Of a DNA stretch of 6,219 nt, positions 1-6,219 are shown one piece after another. The notes beneath the pieces are model-generated. The model was not told where the DNA came from. It did no database searches and saw only the letters and a list, made by a program, of their open reading frames with translations. A program made the translations under genes and the position numbers. Origin of the DNA: Treponema sp. (GTDB lineage Bacteria; Spirochaetota; Spirochaetia; Treponematales; Breznakiellaceae); the NCBI GenBank assembly GCA_031259345.1, contig JAIRLQ010000539.1:1-6219 (forward strand), in the 5' to 3' direction. Numbering within the stretch: position 1 is the stretch's first letter; each line of letters begins with the position of its first letter.

Positions 1-1826
1 ATGTCCAGTTCAAACCCAAAAGTTCCTGACAGGGCGGTAAGACAACGGGTTTTTAACGGCGAAGTTCTGCCCGTCTGATGGTTGGGAACGGCGGATACAT
101 GGGAACCCGCGGCGGAGACCGGATAAAAAAAACTGGTGCCGTATTGTATTTTCAGGCGGCCGATGGCGTCCGTATTATCACTGCACCATATCTGGGGATG
201 GTAATACAACATGCCGGGATCAAAACGTCCGCCGCCGCCGGAACATCCTTCAAATAAAACATGCGGATATTTTTGGGTCAATTTTTCAAGCAGCTCGTAT
301 AAACCCAGCATATAACGGTGCGGCAGTTCGGCCTGCCGGCCGGCGGGCAGAAGCGGCGAATACCAGTTGGCAAGACTCCGGTTCATATCCCATTTAACAT
401 ATTCAATATGGGCCGAGTCCAATATGGCGCACAGGGACTCAAAAATATAGTTCCTCACCTCTTCACGGGATATATCAAGCGCCAGCTGGCCGCGGCCAAG
501 GACCGGCTTCCGGCCCGGTATTTGCAGGGCCCAGCCGGGGTGTTCGCGGTACAAGCGGCTGTCTTCGCTTACCATTTCAGGTTCAAACCAGAGGCCGAAT
601 TTCAAGCCCAGTTTGTTTATTTCCCCGGCAAGATCTTTAAGGCTCATCTTTAATTTGGTTTCATTGACAAACCAGTCTCCCAGGGCTTTTGTGTCGCTGT
701 CCCTGCCGCCGAACCAGCCATCGTCCATCACCAGCATATCGATCCCCAGCTTTGACGCTTCTTTGGCGATCTGTATCAGCTTTGGTCCGTCAAAATCAAA
801 ATACGTCGCCTCCCAGTTATTGATGAGCACCGGCCGGGGGCGCAGTTTGTGGGGCCCCCGGCACAGGTTATGCCGGTAGATCCGGTGATACCGCCGCGAA
901 AGGCCCGTAAACCCCTCATCGCTGAAACACATAACCGTTTCGGGGGTACAAAAGGAATCCCCCTCCCGGAGAGAAAAACAGAAGCCTTCATAATCCAGGC
1001 CCATATTCACCCGGGTCTGCCCGATCTGGTCAACTTCAACATTTGCTGAAAAATTACCGCTATAAACAAGATTAAATCCGTAACAGCCGCCAAAATCTTC
1101 GGTCGTCTCTTTACAACACACAATGATCCCCGGATTGTTCTGGTGGCTGCTGGCTCCCCGCGCGCTGGACACCCTATGAAGCCCCTGCATGAGGGGAACC
1201 CGTTCAAACTGGCGTTCCATAGCGTGCCTGCCGGGAAAATGGATAAGATCAAATTCACCATAGGGAAAATCAATGCTCATGGACATGGCTTTGGTCAGTT
1301 TAATCCCGCCGCTGCCGCGGTTGGTAATAAGCGCCGCCCTGGTGATAATGTCCTTTTCGGCAAATACGCCGTACAAGAGCGTTATTTCCAGACGGGAAAC
1401 CGAATCGCACAGGGTAAGGGCCAGGGTTTCCGCCTCCCCTTTTTCTTCTTCATACAGGGCGGGCAGCCCTTCCAGGGAGTATTTTCCCCCGGAGATGACA
1501 TGGTTTTTGTAGCGAAGATCCAGCGCCGTAGTGCCGTCGGCGTTAATAAGGCCGATAGAGGAGATTCGGTAATCGCCGCTGTCCGTCCCTGAATATTCCA
1601 GCGGCAGCGTATCGGTGGAAAAAGCGCGGTTTTGCCCCGCCTCATAGGGGTTGCCGGAAAAGCCCCGATCCCTGGCAAGGATCAGATAATCCATATTCTG
1701 ATCGTCTATCCGTTTTCCATAATAAAGATGGAGCAAAAAACCGTGGGGGCCTGCCATACACTGATAACTTGAATGTTTTGTGTGAATGGTAAACAGCCGC
1801 TGGTCTTCGTCAAAAAATATGGACAT
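1..1826 (-). CDS. GH36 alpha-galactosidase, 3' end cut by window edge
   Basis: This gene encodes a retaining alpha-galactosidase that releases terminal alpha-galactose from raffinose/melibiose-type sugars. The frame is open for 608 codons to the left edge with no stop. Bacterial GH36 enzymes are usually about 730 residues, so roughly the last 120 (end of the barrel and C-terminal beta domain) lie outside. Seen: an N-terminal beta-supersandwich (about 1-325) with the family-like SARGASSHQNNP (221-232); then a TIM barrel with NNWEATYFDF (336-345), MDDGWFGGRDSD (367-378), GLWFEPEM (411-418), YVKWDMNR (476-483; nucleophile D480), GCSGGGGRFD (527-536), WCSDNTDAIGRLKIQYG (547-563; acid/base D550) and SHVSAVPNHQTGR (575-587). 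All motifs are intact and there is no frameshift. The start is chosen by an AGGGGG site 7 nt upstream. There is no signal peptide, so it is probably cytoplasmic. It lies 11 bp after the MalG-like permease, consistent with hydrolysis of the imported sugar. Family assignment is very secure; the exact substrate is inferred. Confidence 0.96.
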   Translation of the reverse strand, partial: MSIFFDEDQRLFTIHTKHSSYQCMAGPHGFLLHLYYGKRIDDQNMDYLILARDRGFSGNPYEAGQNRAFSTDTLPLEYSGTDSGDYRISSIGLINADGTTALDLRYKNHVISGGKYSLEGLPALYEEEKGEAETLALTLCDSVSRLEITLLYGVFAEKDIITRAALITNRGSGGIKLTKAMSMSIDFPYGEFDLIHFPGRHAMERQFERVPLMQGLHRVSSARGASSHQNNPGIIVCCKETTEDFGGCYGFNLVYSGNFSANVEVDQIGQTRVNMGLDYEGFCFSLREGDSFCTPETVMCFSDEGFTGLSRRYHRIYRHNLCRGPHKLRPRPVLINNWEATYFDFDGPKLIQIAKEASKLGIDMLVMDDGWFGGRDSDTKALGDWFVNETKLKMSLKDLAGEINKLGLKFGLWFEPEMVSEDSRLYREHPGWALQIPGRKPVLGRGQLALDISREEVRNYIFESLCAILDSAHIEYVKWDMNRSLANWYSPLLPAGRQAELPHRYMLGLYELLEKLTQKYPHVLFEGCSGGGGRFDPGMLYYHPQIWCSDNTDAIGRLKIQYGTSFFYPVSAAGSHVSAVPNHQTGRTSPLKTRCLTALSGTFGFELD

Positions 1827-1833
1827 ATCCGTT

Positions 1834-1839
1834 CCCCCT
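1834..1839 (-). promoter_or_regulatory. Ribosome binding site of the GH36 gene
   Basis: AGGGGG on the minus strand lies 7 nt before the ATG at 1826. Its first two bases are the last two of the TAG stop codon of the upstream permease (1838-1840), so termination and initiation sites are physically merged. This fixes the start of the GH36 gene. Confidence 0.8.
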
Positions 1840-2689
1840 ATGCTTTGGTTCCGGTAAGGGTAATACCTTCCACAAACTGTTTTTGAAAAATGATGTATAA
1901 AACTATCATCGGCCACATGGCGAGCAATGAACCGGCCATCAATACGGGGAAGTTGGTATTAAACTGCCCCCGAAGGCTGCTCAAACCCGCGGACAGAGTC
2001 ATCATATTCAAATCGGTATTTACAATCAACGGCCACATCAGGTCCGTATAGGCGAACACGGCGGTGAAAACCGAAAGGGCGGCAAGGAACGTTTTTGTCA
2101 GAGGTACAAGGATGAAAATAAACGCCTGCCCCTGATTACATCCGTCCAGCCTGGCCGCTTCCATAAGTTCATCGGGAAGGCCCATGTAGCTCTGGCGCAG
2201 AAAAAAAGTTCCAAAGGCGCTTACCAGTCCGGGGAATACCAGCGCCGCCAGGGTATTAAGCATTCCGAGTTTCGCAAGCATCAGATACTGGGGGATGATG
2301 AATATTTGACTGGGCATAAGGAGCTGGGAAACGACAAGGGCAAAACAAATTGTTCTGCCGGGAAAACGCAGCTTTGCGAAGGCAAAGGCGGCGGTAGAGC
2401 TGAAAACAGCCGCAAACAGGATCCGGAAGACAACCAAAACAGCGGTGTTGAAATACAGTCTTGAAAAGGGAATCTGGTCAAGCGCCGTTCTAAAATTGGA
2501 GAACAGCCATGTTGAAGGAAAGATAACCGGCGGAGTCCGCATGGTTTCGGAAATGGTCTTGAAACTGGTAAGCAGCATCCATAAAAAAGGGAAGATCATA
2601 ATAAAGGCGCCAATAATCAATATAACATACGGGAATATTTTGGGTATCGTTTTTTGGCGCCTCAGGCCGGTCATGTTTTCAGGTTTCAT
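1838..2689 (-). CDS. CUT1 sugar ABC transporter permease, MalG/UgpE type
   Basis: This 283-residue inner-membrane protein is the second permease of a carbohydrate importer and would form the translocation pore with the adjacent MalF-like subunit. About six hydrophobic segments are visible (near 20-41, 80-106, 115-138, 145-163, 200-222 and 249-268). The cytoplasmic EAA loop that docks the ATPase is present (177-196: EAARLDG, then LVP in place of the usual I-LP). The C-terminus FVEGITLTGTKA is the typical MalG-family ending. The start at 2689 overlaps the previous gene by 11 bp and has only a weak GGG 6 nt upstream. A second ATG at 2674 (Met6) would start 4 bp after the previous stop but has no purine-rich site, so the first is preferred. 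Translation is probably coupled to the upstream permease. The substrate cannot be read from the sequence; the flanking hydrolases suggest an alpha-galactoside or related oligosaccharide. Confidence 0.93.
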   Translation of the reverse strand: MKPENMTGLRRQKTIPKIFPYVILIIGAFIMIFPFLWMLLTSFKTISETMRTPPVIFPSTWLFSNFRTALDQIPFSRLYFNTAVLVVFRILFAAVFSSTAAFAFAKLRFPGRTICFALVVSQLLMPSQIFIIPQYLMLAKLGMLNTLAALVFPGLVSAFGTFFLRQSYMGLPDELMEAARLDGCNQGQAFIFILVPLTKTFLAALSVFTAVFAYTDLMWPLIVNTDLNMMTLSAGLSSLRGQFNTNFPVLMAGSLLAMWPMIVLYIIFQKQFVEGITLTGTKA

Positions 2690-3587
2690 AGCTAACCCAT
2701 CTTTTTTGGCCGATAAACTGGATGCAGGTTACTACACCAATCAGCAGCACGGTCCATACCGCAAGGGCCGAACCGTACCCCTTATTGCCCACAATAAAGG
2801 ATTCCCGGTAAAAAAGATACATCAAGGGCTGTACATCGGGCAAAACCGGATTCGCCTGATCGACCATCATATAAATCAGATCGTACACTTTAAGGGACGC
2901 CATAACCCGCAGGATGATCACAAAAAACAGGACCGGCGATATCATCGGCAGCGTGATAGAAAAAAACTGCCTGAACTTTGAGGCGCCGTCAATCTCCGCC
3001 GCCTCGTAATATGTCCGGGATATATTTTGTATCCCCGAAAGCAGCAATACCGCATCATAACCCAGGGCGCTCCATACAGCCACAATCGCGCAGGCGTACA
3101 TGATAATATTTGAATTGGTAAGCCAGTTAATTTTTATCTGAACAAGGGAATTGATTATACCGTATTCGGTATTGAATATCCAGCGCCACACAAGGGCTAC
3201 CGCGGCGGGGGATACCACCATCGGCAGAAAATACAGGGCCCGGAAAAAACCGCGGCCCTTGATTTTGATATTCAACAGCGCCGCGGTTACAACGGAAATG
3301 GCAACGCCGGGGATAACCGTCAACACACAGAACCAGAGGGTATTCCTTGTGGCCTTCCAGAATTCAAGGCTGGTTACCATATCCGCATAATTTTTCAGGC
3401 CGGAGAATTCATACGCGCCGAAAGCTTTTGATGACGACAGCCCCAGGATGATGGTCTGAATAAAGGGGAAAATATTCAGTACCAATATCCCCGCCACGGT
3501 GGGACCTATCATGATCCATCCCCACAAGCAGTCTCCCCCCTTATATAGGCCGCCGCGGGGACGGTTTGTTATTTTGGCTCCGGTCAT
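2679..3587 (-). CDS. CUT1 sugar ABC transporter permease, MalF/UgpA type
   Basis: This 302-residue inner-membrane protein is the first permease of the sugar importer. Its length is that of the short UgpA/MsmF kind, lacking the large periplasmic insert of enteric MalF. Hydrophobic segments lie near 22-50, 83-106, 115-136, 161-184, 212-232 and 271-294. The EAA loop is well preserved (195-214: EAAEIDGASKF ending ITLP), with the invariant Gly at 201. The segment YRESFIVGNKGYGSALAVW (260-278) fits the usual last periplasmic loop and final membrane segment of the family. The start is set by a GGAGGG site 7 nt upstream. It lies 12 bp after the binding-protein gene and overlaps the MalG-like gene by 11 bp, a tight importer operon. 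No ATP-binding subunit is encoded in the window, so a shared MsmK/UgpC-type ATPase elsewhere is likely (inference). Confidence 0.94.
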   Translation of the reverse strand: MTGAKITNRPRGGLYKGGDCLWGWIMIGPTVAGILVLNIFPFIQTIILGLSSSKAFGAYEFSGLKNYADMVTSLEFWKATRNTLWFCVLTVIPGVAISVVTAALLNIKIKGRGFFRALYFLPMVVSPAAVALVWRWIFNTEYGIINSLVQIKINWLTNSNIIMYACAIVAVWSALGYDAVLLLSGIQNISRTYYEAAEIDGASKFRQFFSITLPMISPVLFFVIILRVMASLKVYDLIYMMVDQANPVLPDVQPLMYLFYRESFIVGNKGYGSALAVWTVLLIGVVTCIQFIGQKRWVSYET

Positions 3588-3594
3588 TGCGGAA

Positions 3595-3600
3595 CCCTCC
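3595..3600 (-). promoter_or_regulatory. Ribosome binding site of the MalF-like permease
   Basis: GGAGGG on the minus strand is 7 nt before the ATG at 3587. It begins on the G of the TAG stop codon of the binding-protein gene (3600-3602), giving a TAGGAGGG junction suited to termination-reinitiation coupling. Confidence 0.85.
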
Positions 3601-4883
3601 TATTTTGCGCTTGCCTCGTCAACAATTTTCTGCATATTTGCCAGAACCGTTTCAAGCTTTTCTTTCCCGGAGTAGAGCTTCAGCATTTCATCCTGAACCT
3701 TGGGTTTCCACACCGGCCGCGATTTGTTGTTTACCGACTGTACGCCGTAACTAAACATATCAAAATATTTTTCTATCGCGATTCGGTAAGCATACTTGTC
3801 AAAGGCGGTAAAATAGGTTTGTTCGGTTCCGGCATAGGCCGGTATAGCCGCTCCGCTCTCACCCTGAATGATCATGGCTTCTTTTGTCCCGAGAAATTTC
3901 AGGAATTCCAGGGCGTAGTTCAGATTCTTTCCCCGGGCCCCGGTGGAATAGCAGAGGCCGTTGGAAATGGATGCCCGGCCGTCACCCCGTACCGGATCGG
4001 GGCATTTCGGCAGTACCGCCACATCCCATTTCCCAACCATCCCGGGATAATTATCAAGCAGCTGTTTTAGATTCCAGTTGCCTTCAAAATACATAGCCCC
4101 CAGGCCGGAGAAAAAAGCCGTGCCCGGAGATGTCTCGGCAAAATATTTCTGATCAGGGCAAAACGCTTCTTTCTGTATATCCCAATAAAACTTTATGGCT
4201 TTTTTGGTTCCCGGATCGGTGAAGCCCGCTTTGGTTCCGTCCTCATTAAGAATATAACCGCCGGCCTGGTACACAAAATTCCAGTACCCCACCTGATCGT
4301 CCAGATAAGCCATATAACCGTATTTACCGGTGGCCTTGTGAATTGTCCGGGAAGCCTTTATCAGATCATTCCATGTCCAGTGTTCGTCAGGATAGGATAC
4401 CTTTGCCGCGTCAAACATTTCTTTGTTGTACACAAGGCCGATAGTATCCTTGTCTTTTGGTACGCCGTATATTTTCCCGTCAATACCGCCGGCGTTTTTA
4501 AGGGAAACCTCTGAAAAATGTTCCCGGTAATAGCCGGGGCTCACATCATCGTATAAATGGGTCAGGTCCGCCAGGATTCCGGCGCCGGCATATTTCAAAA
4601 GCTCATTGGTATGCATCCAGAAAATGTCCGGCAGCGTGTTACCGGTAGCGGCCGCCTCAAGCTTGGTCCAGTATTCGTCCCACCCGGTAGTCTGCACTGA
4701 AATGGAAATACCGGGGTTTTTTGCCGTATAAGCGGCTATCATGGCTTCCATGCCGGGAGTCTGATACCGATCCCAGGTCAGGAACGTTAAATTTACCTCT
4801 TTTCGTTTTTTTCCGGCACAGCCGGCGAAAACGATCAGAACCGTCAGCAAGAAAACAAGAACCTTTTGTTTTTTTAACTTCAT
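3600..4883 (-). CDS. Sugar-binding lipoprotein of ABC transporter (SBP family 1)
   Basis: This 427-residue extracytoplasmic solute-binding protein would deliver a sugar to the two permeases encoded downstream. The N-terminus is a lipoprotein signal: a basic stretch MKLKKQK, a hydrophobic core (8-20) and a lipobox ending FAGC, with lipidated Cys22. Phe at -3 is unusual for the classical LxxC box but tolerated in spirochaetes. The mature part shows the family-1 pattern: NLTFLTWD (31-38), a conserved helix with AAYTAKNPGISI (50-61), WDEYWTKLEAAATGNTLPDIFWM (68-90), and later GKIYGVPKDKDTIGLVYNKEMFD, followed by aromatic-rich segments likely to stack on sugar. The start at 4883 is chosen because GGAGG lies 7 nt upstream and the signal peptide begins there. 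The frame stays open to a Met at 5015, but that extension runs through the intergenic hairpin, has no signal sequence at its front and is rejected. Ligand specificity is not readable; context suggests an alpha-galactoside. Confidence 0.95.
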   Translation of the reverse strand: MKLKKQKVLVFLLTVLIVFAGCAGKKRKEVNLTFLTWDRYQTPGMEAMIAAYTAKNPGISISVQTTGWDEYWTKLEAAATGNTLPDIFWMHTNELLKYAGAGILADLTHLYDDVSPGYYREHFSEVSLKNAGGIDGKIYGVPKDKDTIGLVYNKEMFDAAKVSYPDEHWTWNDLIKASRTIHKATGKYGYMAYLDDQVGYWNFVYQAGGYILNEDGTKAGFTDPGTKKAIKFYWDIQKEAFCPDQKYFAETSPGTAFFSGLGAMYFEGNWNLKQLLDNYPGMVGKWDVAVLPKCPDPVRGDGRASISNGLCYSTGARGKNLNYALEFLKFLGTKEAMIIQGESGAAIPAYAGTEQTYFTAFDKYAYRIAIEKYFDMFSYGVQSVNNKSRPVWKPKVQDEMLKLYSGKEKLETVLANMQKIVDEASAK

Positions 4884-4890
4884 AATAATG

Positions 4891-4895
4891 CCTCC
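4891..4895 (-). promoter_or_regulatory. Ribosome binding site of the binding-protein gene
   Basis: GGAGG on the minus strand, 7 nt before the ATG at 4883. It decides the start over the in-frame Met at 5015, and it lies 12 nt beyond the foot of the intergenic hairpin, so it remains exposed when the hairpin folds. Confidence 0.88.
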
Positions 4896-4907
4896 AGTTT
4901 TATAATG

Positions 4908-4944
4908 GGCTTGTTCAATAACCCGGTTGGTTATTGAACAAGCC
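4908..4944 (-). repeat. Perfect 16-bp inverted repeat / intergenic hairpin
   Basis: In the 101-bp gap between the upstream hydrolase and the binding-protein gene, the arms at 4908-4923 and 4929-4944 are exact reverse complements (arm read on the minus strand: GGCTTGTTCAATAACC) around a 5-nt loop. Neither strand has a T-run after the stem, so a standard Rho-independent terminator is not supported. It sits 41 nt after the hydrolase stop codon and just before the binding-protein ribosome binding site. Possible roles are an mRNA end-stabilising or processing stem that raises binding-protein levels, an operator palindrome, or a copy of a dispersed genomic repeat. The repeat is seen directly; its role is inference. 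Nothing else is recognisable in the gap, and no convincing promoter pair was found. Confidence 0.85.
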
Positions 4945-4984
4945 TTGCGATTTCCCGCCTTTGGGGCCGCAAAACCGCTGTTTT

Positions 4985-6219
4985 TTATGGACGTGATATA
5001 CGGAATATTCTGCAATCGTCTCCGGGAAGATTGTTTATGGTAAAAACATCGTCTGTCAGCGTCCCGTCAACATCTGTTATAGTTGACCCGGCGGGAGGTT
5101 TCATATCCCAGAGTTCGGTTACATAAACCGGATTAGCGGCGTCAACGGTGATCCCCATGTCCTGGGAAAAAGAAATACTCCGTGTTTTTTGGGAACCCTC
5201 CCGGTTAAAAAAGGCCGCCACATAGTCTCCGTTTTTTGCCTGCCCCCACCACACATGGCTTTTTTCGACGGTCGCATCGTCCGTTTCCGTGGAAGAACTC
5301 AAGGGCCTGGCGATAAATCCTTCATGGACCAGCTCCAGCAATTTCCGGTTCTGGTAATACCGGAGATCGGTTCCGGCGGTGTTATACTGGTCCGTCAGGC
5401 TGACTATTCCCCCGGCTACCACATGGAGGGTTATGATCGTCCTTTTTTTATTGTCATTTTTTGTGGGCGTCCAATAGTTGGTATTAAGCCATCCATAATC
5501 GCCGTCCAGAAACACTTTTCCCGGCCCGCTCAGGGAAGAATAATAGATAAAGCCGTCGAACATATTGGTATAAAGGGGGAAAAGGGGCTGGCCGTTATGG
5601 GTTCTCGGCTTGTTTCTATCGTTCGTGGCAAATTTTGCCCAGTCCCCGGCCCAGATGTCGTCGGATATCCGGATCATGTGGCAGTATTTGGCCTCCAGTT
5701 CCGCGTTGTTTTTGCAGTTTGCCATAGCCAAACTCAGGAATACCCCCTGTTTGTCGGCCTCTTCCCGAATCCAGCGCAGGGCGGTTTCGTAATGTTTCCG
5801 CGGCCGGTCAGTCCTTCCCACCACGCCGAAACTTTTGTCATACCCGTCCTCATACCAGGAAAAAAAATCCATCTTGAGATAATCCACCCCCATTTCGGCC
5901 CAGTGCCGTATATTTCCCTTGATGTATTCCTCCGCGCCGGGGCGGTCCACCTCAACCCAGTAAAACCACAGATTGGGCGTGTCCCAATCAACAATATCCC
6001 GCAGGTAATAATCCGTACCCCGTATTTTTACCCCCCCGTCGGCGGCCGCCTTGTTTACCCAGAGGGGGTTATCATACATGGCCAGTTTCATTCCCCGGTC
6101 CCGCAGCATTTCGGACCACTCCCGGTAAGTGTACTGCCACCGGTAATCGTGTTTAATCCGGTAACCGTATTCGTTATAGGTTCCCGTTCCCCAGCCGTCG
6201 ATGGCGATATAGTCATAGC
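4985..6219 (-). CDS. Clan GH-D glycoside hydrolase (GH27-like), 5' end cut by window edge
   Basis: This is the C-terminal 410 residues of an alpha-glycosidase; the frame stays open through the right edge. The Met at 6109 is not the start, because barrel sequence (YDYIAIDGWG, visible residues 1-10) precedes it. The visible part has a TIM barrel with YLKMDFFSW (113-121; nucleophile D117) and MIRISDDIW (181-189; acid/base D187, four residues after R183 as in human GLA R227/D231). A C-terminal beta-sandwich follows, with GDYVAAFFNREG and an ending CRIFRISRP, as in GH27. It differs from true alpha-galactosidases: IDGW replaces IDDxW, Phe replaces the Cys two residues after the nucleophile, and LAMANC stands where GH27 has the CEW sugar-recognition segment. 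Substrate is therefore uncertain: alpha-galactoside, isomalto-dextran or another alpha-linked glycan. The N-terminus, any signal peptide and any accessory domains are outside the window. It is the first gene of the cluster, 101 bp ahead of the binding protein. Clan assignment is firm, exact family moderate. Confidence 0.82.
   Translation of the reverse strand, partial: YDYIAIDGWGTGTYNEYGYRIKHDYRWQYTYREWSEMLRDRGMKLAMYDNPLWVNKAAADGGVKIRGTDYYLRDIVDWDTPNLWFYWVEVDRPGAEEYIKGNIRHWAEMGVDYLKMDFFSWYEDGYDKSFGVVGRTDRPRKHYETALRWIREEADKQGVFLSLAMANCKNNAELEAKYCHMIRISDDIWAGDWAKFATNDRNKPRTHNGQPLFPLYTNMFDGFIYYSSLSGPGKVFLDGDYGWLNTNYWTPTKNDNKKRTIITLHVVAGGIVSLTDQYNTAGTDLRYYQNRKLLELVHEGFIARPLSSSTETDDATVEKSHVWWGQAKNGDYVAAFFNREGSQKTRSISFSQDMGITVDAANPVYVTELWDMKPPAGSTITDVDGTLTDDVFTINNLPGDDCRIFRISRP

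Larger units (their letters stand above)
1..6219 (-). other. Probable sugar uptake and hydrolysis operon
   Basis: All five genes lie on one strand in the order GH-D hydrolase, binding lipoprotein, MalF-like permease, MalG-like permease, GH36 alpha-galactosidase. Spacing from the binding protein on is +12, -11 and +11 bp, which argues for one transcript. Whether the first hydrolase is on the same transcript depends on what the hairpin at 4908-4944 does. No regulator, ATPase or clear promoter is present; both ends of the cluster lie outside the window. Confidence 0.75.

Noticed and set aside
1143..1592. Plus-strand open frame of 149 codons, and similar frames at 318-653 and 613-879
   Set aside because: They are antisense to the GH36 gene, whose motifs run unbroken through these stretches. 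The translations show no domain.
2445..2981. Plus-strand open frame of 178 codons
   Set aside because: It lies wholly antisense to the two permease genes, which carry clear family motifs. Its translation shows no recognisable domain.
4899..4906. TATAAT on the plus strand (and TATAAA on the minus strand) as a -10 box
   Set aside because: The plus-strand version has no -35 partner and no gene downstream. The minus-strand version would start transcription inside the ribosome binding site and lacks a properly spaced -35.
4908..4944. Rho-independent terminator
   Set aside because: The stem is perfect, but neither strand has a run of T after it.
4967..4986. Small AAAAC/GTTTT hairpin followed by a T-run on the plus strand
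   Set aside because: The stem is only five mostly A-T pairs and no plus-strand gene ends there.
4884..5015. N-terminal extension of the binding protein to a Met at 5015
   Set aside because: It would read through the hairpin and overlap the upstream hydrolase stop region. The internal ATG at 4883 has GGAGG at ideal spacing and starts a clean lipoprotein signal.
4985..6109. The Met at 6109 as the true start of the GH-D hydrolase
   Set aside because: The frame stays open upstream to the window edge and encodes a conserved barrel strand (YDYIAIDGW), so this Met is internal.
1..6219. CRISPR array, insertion sequence, tRNA or rRNA
   Set aside because: No regularly spaced repeats, transposase motifs or RNA gene signatures were seen. 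Nearly every base is accounted for by the five coding regions.

Overview
The window holds one co-oriented minus-strand cluster for uptake and hydrolysis of an alpha-linked sugar, most likely an alpha-galactoside. In transcription order (right to left) the genes are: a clan GH-D glycoside hydrolase entering at the right edge with its 5' end missing (4985-6219); a lipoprotein sugar-binding protein (3600-4883); two CUT1-type ABC permeases, MalF-like (2679-3587) and MalG-like (1838-2689); and a GH36 alpha-galactosidase (1-1826) that runs off the left edge before its stop codon. No gene is supported on the plus strand. The long plus-strand reading frames are antisense shadows of these five genes.

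From the binding protein leftwards the genes are packed as an operon, with gaps of 11-12 bp or an 11-bp overlap. At two junctions the Shine-Dalgarno sequence overlaps the previous gene's TAG stop codon. The only real intergenic space is 101 bp (4884-4984) between the first hydrolase and the binding protein. It carries a perfect 16-bp inverted repeat with a 5-nt loop (4908-4944) and no T-tract, so it does not look like an ordinary terminator.

Inferred working: the binding protein captures an oligosaccharide at the cell surface, the two permeases import it, and the GH36 enzyme, which has no signal peptide, cleaves terminal alpha-galactose in the cytoplasm. No ATPase gene is visible, so energy must come from an MsmK/MalK-type ATPase encoded outside the window. 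The upstream hydrolase shares the fold clan and catalytic Asp pair with alpha-galactosidases, but by eye it lacks several residues that GH27 enzymes use to recognise galactose. Its substrate is therefore open, and it is the most interesting gene here.

Organism: a bacterium with roughly balanced GC content, ATG starts and strong GGAGG-type ribosome binding sites. The relaxed lipobox (Phe at -3) and the gene style would suit a gut spirochaete such as a termite-associated Treponema, but a Firmicute is also possible. This is a low-confidence inference, as there is no taxonomic marker in the window.
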